A stretch of DNA of 44,234 nucleotides from Gemmataceae bacterium (GTDB taxonomy: Bacteria; Planctomycetota; Planctomycetia; Gemmatales; Gemmataceae), in contig JANWVV010000038.1 in the NCBI GenBank assembly GCA_025055795.1, positions 1 through 44,234 on the forward strand, written 5' to 3'. The position numbers and the translations under genes were made by a program. Below are positions 40,461 through 44,234 of this stretch, in pieces. The notes under the pieces are model-generated. The model was not told where the DNA came from, searched no databases, and worked only from the letters and a program-made list of their open reading frames with translations. Each line of letters starts with the position of its first letter. The first letter of the stretch is position 1.

Positions 40461-43400
40461 TCAATGGTGCTGGCTGCGGGCAAAGCGGTCTTGCAGGGCG
40501 GTGACCGTCAGTTCCGCATGTTGCAAGGCTCTACAGGCATCCACCGCTGCCTGGGCCGCCGCTAGTGTGGTAATGCACGTTACCCCCAAGGTAACAGCCG
40601 TGGCGCGGATGCGTCCCTCGTCGGTAGCCCGGCCGTGACCACTGGGGGTATTGATGATCAAAGCCACCTGACCGTTTTTCATCAGGTCCAGCAGATTGGG
40701 CCGACCCTCGGCGATTTTGGGAATCTCTTCCACGGCAATACCATGAGCGGCCAGATGACGGGCCGTGCCCCGCGTGGCAATCAATTTATAACCAAGTTGA
40801 GCAAACTGCTGGGCAATCGGGACTACCTCGGCTTTGTGGCGGTCGGCTACGGAAATGAAGATGGTGCCCGAGCGGGGCAAAGGGGAATTGGCGGCCAGTT
40901 GCGACTTGGCAAACGCGAGCGGGAACTGGTCGTCGATCCCCATGACTTCGCCCGTGGATTTCATCTCCGGGCCCAGGATGATGTCCACCCCTGGAAACTT
41001 GTTGAAGGGAAAGACACTTTCCTTGATGGAATAGTGACGGGGCACGATTTCCTGGTGCAGTCCTAATTCGTCCAGTGTTTTGCCGACCATCACCAGGGCC
41101 GCCAGACGGGCCAGGGGAAGACCGACAGCCTTGGAGACAAACGGGACCGTACGGCTGGCCCGCGGATTGGCCTCCAGCACATAAACATGGGGCTTGTGGC
41201 CGGCGTTGTGGTTGCGTAAGCCGGCAACGGCAAACTGGATGTTCATCAGGCCACGCACCCGCAATGCCTGGGCCAGCAGGCGAGTCTGACGCTGGATTTC
41301 GGCCACAATATCCGGCGGCAGACTGTACGGCGGCAACACGCAGGCCGAATCACCCGAGTGGATGCCAGCCTCCTCGATGTGTTGCATCACCCCGGCAACG
41401 TAGGTGCGTTGGCCGTCGGCCAGGCAGTCGACGTCCACTTCCACCGCATTGACCAGGAACTGATCGATGAGTACCGGCCTCTCGGGAGACAACTCCGGCT
41501 CGATGCGATTCATGTACTGCAGCAACTCATGCTCGTCGTAGACGATTCGCATGTCCCGCCCACCCAGCACGAAGCTGGGACGGACCAGGACGGGAAAGCC
41601 GATCTTGCGGGCCACACGCAGGGCCTGGGCCGCATCAATGGCGGTTCCGTTGGCCGGTTGTTGCAATCCCAGTTCGTGGATCAGACGGGCGAACCGCTCG
41701 CGGTTCTCGGCAATGTCGATGCTGTCCACACTGGTACCGATGATGGGCACGCCGTGCAATTCCAAGGTTTTGGACAGGTTGAGCGGCGTCTGACCGCCGA
41801 ACTGTACAATGACCCCCTGCGGGCGGGTCCGCTCGTAGACGTTGAGGACGTCCTCGACCGTCAGCGGCTCGAAAAATAGTAGATCCGAGGTGTCGTAGTC
41901 GGTACTAACCGTTTCCGGGTTGGAGTTGACCATGATGACTTCGTAGCCGGCGTCGCGTAAGGCGAAGGCGGCCTGCACGCAGCAGTAGTCGAATTCGATC
42001 CCCTGACCGATACGGTTGGGGCCTCCCCCCAGAATCATGATGCGTGGTTTACCGCTCCCAGGCCGGACTTCGTCTTCGCGCAGCGTACCGCCTGTGACGG
42101 AACGCATGGGCCTTTCGTAGGTCGAGTAGTAGTAAGGGGTGTAGGCTTCGAACTCGGCAGCGCAGGTGTCTACCGATTTGAAGACCGGCAGCACCTCCCA
42201 GTTCTGCCGCAACCGGCGGATGTCGCTTTCGGCACAATCCCACAGGTGGGCCAGTTGCCGGTCGACAAATCCGTATTGCTTGGCTTCCCACAGCAGTTCC
42301 GGCGTTACCTGTTCCAGCGAACTACACTGTCGCAACCGTTGTTCCACTTGGACCAGTTGCTCGATCTGACGCACAAACCAGGGATCGATGTGGGTAAGTT
42401 GATGGATGTCGTCGACGGTGAGGCCATCGAGCAGGGCATAGCGGATGTACCAGATCCGTTCGGCATTCGGGTGTGCCAGTTTGCGGATGATCTCCTCACG
42501 GCTGGGTTGCTGCTCGGTGCCCCAGCGATCCTTGCGGTCGCATCCCAGGCCGAACCGGCCCACTTCCAACCCACGCAAGGCCTTCTGCAGCGATTCGGGA
42601 AAATTCCGTCCGATGGCCATCGTCTCGCCAACCGATTTCATCTGGGTGGTCAGGGTCGGATCGGCCTCAGGGAACTTCTCGAAGGCAAAACGCGGTACTT
42701 TGGTCACTACGTAATCGATGGTCGGTTCAAAGCAAGCGGGTGTTTCCCGGGTAATGTCATTGCGTAGTTCGTCCAGGGTGTAGCCGATGGCAAGTTTGGC
42801 CGCGATTTTGGCGATGGGAAAGCCAGTGGCCTTGGAGGCCAAGGCGCTGGAACGACTGACACGCGGATTCATCTCGATGGCTACCAGGCGGCCATCTTTG
42901 GGGTTGACTGCGAATTGGATGTTGGAGCCGCCGGTCTCCACACCAATTTCCCGGATAATGGCAATGGCGGCATCGCGCATGCGTTGGTATTCCTTGTCGG
43001 TGAGGGTCTGGGCCGGCGCGACGGTGATGCTATCGCCGGTGTGCACCCCCATTGGGTCGACGTTTTCAATCGAGCAGATGATGACAACGTTATCGGCCCG
43101 GTCACGCATGACCTCCAGTTCGAACTCTTTCCAGCCGATGACGGATTCTTCGACCAGGACCTCACCAACGGGGGACAGTTGCAGGCCGCGGTTGATCAGC
43201 TCGACGAATTCATCGCGGTTATAAGCGATGCCGCCACCAGTGCCGCCCAGGGTGAAACTGGGCCGCAGTACGCAGGGCAGACCGATGGTGTCCAGAATGT
43301 CTATGGCCTCGGCCAGGGAACGCACCACGCCGCTGTGGGGGACGTCGATCCCCAGTTTGAGCATGGCTTCCTTGAACTTCTGGCGATCCTCCGCCTTTTC

Positions 43401-43769
43401 GATGACCTGGGCCTTGGCCCCGATCATCTCCACGCCATAGCGGGCCAGTACCCCATGGCGGACCAGATCCATGGCGGTATTGAGCGCGGTCTGACCGCCC
43501 AGGGTGGGCAATAGGGCGTCGGGCCGCTCGGCGGCTATGATCTTTTCCACCACCGGCCAGTGAATCGGCTCAATGTAGGTGCGGTCGGCCATCTCCGGAT
43601 CGGTCATGATCGTGGCCGGATTGGAGTTGACCAGCACCACGGTATAGCCTTCTTCCCGTAATGCCTTGCAGGCCTGCGTACCCGAGTAATCAAACTCGCA
43701 GGCCTGGCCGATCACAATCGGACCGGAGCCAATCACCAGGATCTTGCGGAGGTCGGTACGTTTGGGCAT
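40461..43769 (-). CDS. carB: Carbamoyl-phosphate synthase large subunit
   Basis: The large subunit of 1102 residues makes carbamoyl phosphate from bicarbonate, ammonia (delivered by CarA) and two ATP, for pyrimidine and arginine synthesis. The two homologous ATP-grasp halves are evident. The first has [20 protein letters not shown] and [12 protein letters not shown]; the second has [17 protein letters not shown] and [17 protein letters not shown]. The C-terminal MGS-like allosteric domain is also present ([11 protein letters not shown] ... [13 protein letters not shown]). ATG at 43769 ([10 protein letters not shown]) matches the family start; an in-frame TTG lies seven codons upstream. carA is not adjacent. 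Single gene, convergent with the LptF gene. Confidence 0.97.
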   Translation of the reverse strand: MPKRTDLRKILVIGSGPIVIGQACEFDYSGTQACKALREEGYTVVLVNSNPATIMTDPEMADRTYIEPIHWPVVEKIIAAERPDALLPTLGGQTALNTAMDLVRHGVLARYGVEMIGAKAQVIEKAEDRQKFKEAMLKLGIDVPHSGVVRSLAEAIDILDTIGLPCVLRPSFTLGGTGGGIAYNRDEFVELINRGLQLSPVGEVLVEESVIGWKEFELEVMRDRADNVVIICSIENVDPMGVHTGDSITVAPAQTLTDKEYQRMRDAAIAIIREIGVETGGSNIQFAVNPKDGRLVAIEMNPRVSRSSALASKATGFPIAKIAAKLAIGYTLDELRNDITRETPACFEPTIDYVVTKVPRFAFEKFPEADPTLTTQMKSVGETMAIGRNFPESLQKALRGLEVGRFGLGCDRKDRWGTEQQPSREEIIRKLAHPNAERIWYIRYALLDGLTVDDIHQLTHIDPWFVRQIEQLVQVEQRLRQCSSLEQVTPELLWEAKQYGFVDRQLAHLWDCAESDIRRLRQNWEVLPVFKSVDTCAAEFEAYTPYYYSTYERPMRSVTGGTLREDEVRPGSGKPRIMILGGGPNRIGQGIEFDYCCVQAAFALRDAGYEVIMVNSNPETVSTDYDTSDLLFFEPLTVEDVLNVYERTRPQGVIVQFGGQTPLNLSKTLELHGVPIIGTSVDSIDIAENRERFARLIHELGLQQPANGTAIDAAQALRVARKIGFPVLVRPSFVLGGRDMRIVYDEHELLQYMNRIEPELSPERPVLIDQFLVNAVEVDVDCLADGQRTYVAGVMQHIEEAGIHSGDSACVLPPYSLPPDIVAEIQRQTRLLAQALRVRGLMNIQFAVAGLRNHNAGHKPHVYVLEANPRASRTVPFVSKAVGLPLARLAALVMVGKTLDELGLHQEIVPRHYSIKESVFPFNKFPGVDIILGPEMKSTGEVMGIDDQFPLAFAKSQLAANSPLPRSGTIFISVADRHKAEVVPIAQQFAQLGYKLIATRGTARHLAAHGIAVEEIPKIAEGRPNLLDLMKNGQVALIINTPSGHGRATDEGRIRATAVTLGVTCITTLAAAQAAVDACRALQHAELTVTALQDRFARSQHH

Positions 43770-44234
43770 CGTCAGTTGTGCGGGCAGCAAACCGGGCTGG
43801 ATTGTCTTTACTTTCCATCCTTATTGCCAGGGGGAACCTCCTTTGCCTTCGAGGTCCACCGTGGGAACAATCAGCCCAAAACCCCGCTTAGCTTATGAAT
43901 TTGCTCCCCTTTCTCCAAGGGGTCGTTTGTGGGGCATCCGTTGCCAGCCCCGACTGGATGTAGTGCGTTTATCGACGTCGAAAGACAATAGCCTCTCTTG
44001 AAGGGCAGAGCAGAAAGCGGGGTGTGTGCGGTCCGACTGCTCCTGGAGAGAGCACCGGCAAGGCAGAGGGGCGTTGAGAACGTTAGCGCGGCAAGAAGAA
44101 CAGGTTCCATCCGTACATAACAGAGCAGATCCCGACGTGGGGTGGCGTCGAGACCGCTGCAGTAAGGGGTGATGCGGTGATCCAGGGATCAGGATCACAG
44201 GGATTATGTCGGACCGGTTCCGGCTTAGAAGAAA
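43770..44234. other. Upstream region of carB to the end of the window
   Basis: No supported gene in 465 bp. A perfect 7-bp hairpin GTGATCC/GGATCAC (44177-44183/44192-44198, 8-nt loop) is the only structure seen. Minus-strand frames of 79 and 101 codons have no family features. The carB promoter should lie here; no clear -35/-10 pair was found. Confidence 0.35.

Noticed and set aside
43893..44198. 101-codon minus-strand frame upstream of carB
   Set aside because: Ser/Arg/Pro-rich shadow-like composition, no signal or domain, no initiation signal.

Overview
The window looks like chromosomal DNA of a planctomycete, probably of the Gemmatales/Gemmataceae type. This is inferred from gene content: a DUF1559 protein with a prepilin-type N-terminus, a Ser/Thr kinase fused to leucine-rich repeats, secreted WD40 and TPR proteins, a proline-rich mini-lipoprotein, a DUF1326-like secreted protein, scattered housekeeping genes with few operons, and long AT-rich gaps between GC-richer genes. 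No tRNA, rRNA, CRISPR array, insertion sequence or phage gene was recognised, so this reads as a core-genome segment and not a mobile island.

Layout. 1-4.4 kb: a promoter and four consecutive perfect stem-loops precede a small Flp-pilin-like gene; then a polytopic membrane protein (GT-C-like) on the minus strand, and a stand-alone rplC (ribosomal protein L3) closed by a textbook terminator. 4.5-8.7 kb: a secreted WD40 protein, zwf (glucose-6-phosphate dehydrogenase) and purK. 8.7-14.9 kb: an ABC-2 exporter pair, a Ser/Thr kinase with LRRs, and a DUF697-type GTPase. 14.9-25.5 kb (minus strand): an inositol-monophosphatase family enzyme, ileS, recD2, a membrane-anchored TPR protein and a small lipoprotein. 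25.7-31.7 kb: an OPT-family transporter, a cobalamin riboswitch feeding a DUF1559 pseudopilin-like gene, a DHDPS/aldolase-family enzyme and a TauE/SafE permease. 31.8-38 kb (minus strand): serA, a translationally coupled XdhC-MocA-like pair, and two secreted proteins of unknown role. 38.6-43.8 kb: a membrane-anchored dual-specificity-type phosphatase overlapping an LptF/LptG permease gene, then carB.

The genes are mostly single transcription units. The clear co-transcribed sets are the ABC ATPase/permease (18-nt gap), XdhC/MocA-like (TAGTG stop-start overlap) and phosphatase/LptF (ATGA overlap).

The observations most worth following are these. (1) The cobalamin riboswitch lies directly upstream of a DUF1559 prepilin-like gene rather than a known B12 gene, and a GC hairpin abuts that gene's Shine-Dalgarno. 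(2) The isoleucyl-tRNA synthetase has its HIGH signature as GVHH and its KMSKS signature as EMHKS, a configuration associated with mupirocin hyper-resistance in type-2 IleRS. (3) The structured leader at the left edge of the window. (4) The XdhC/MocA-like pair with no molybdenum hydroxylase beside it. All function calls rest on motif reading by eye; no database search was run.
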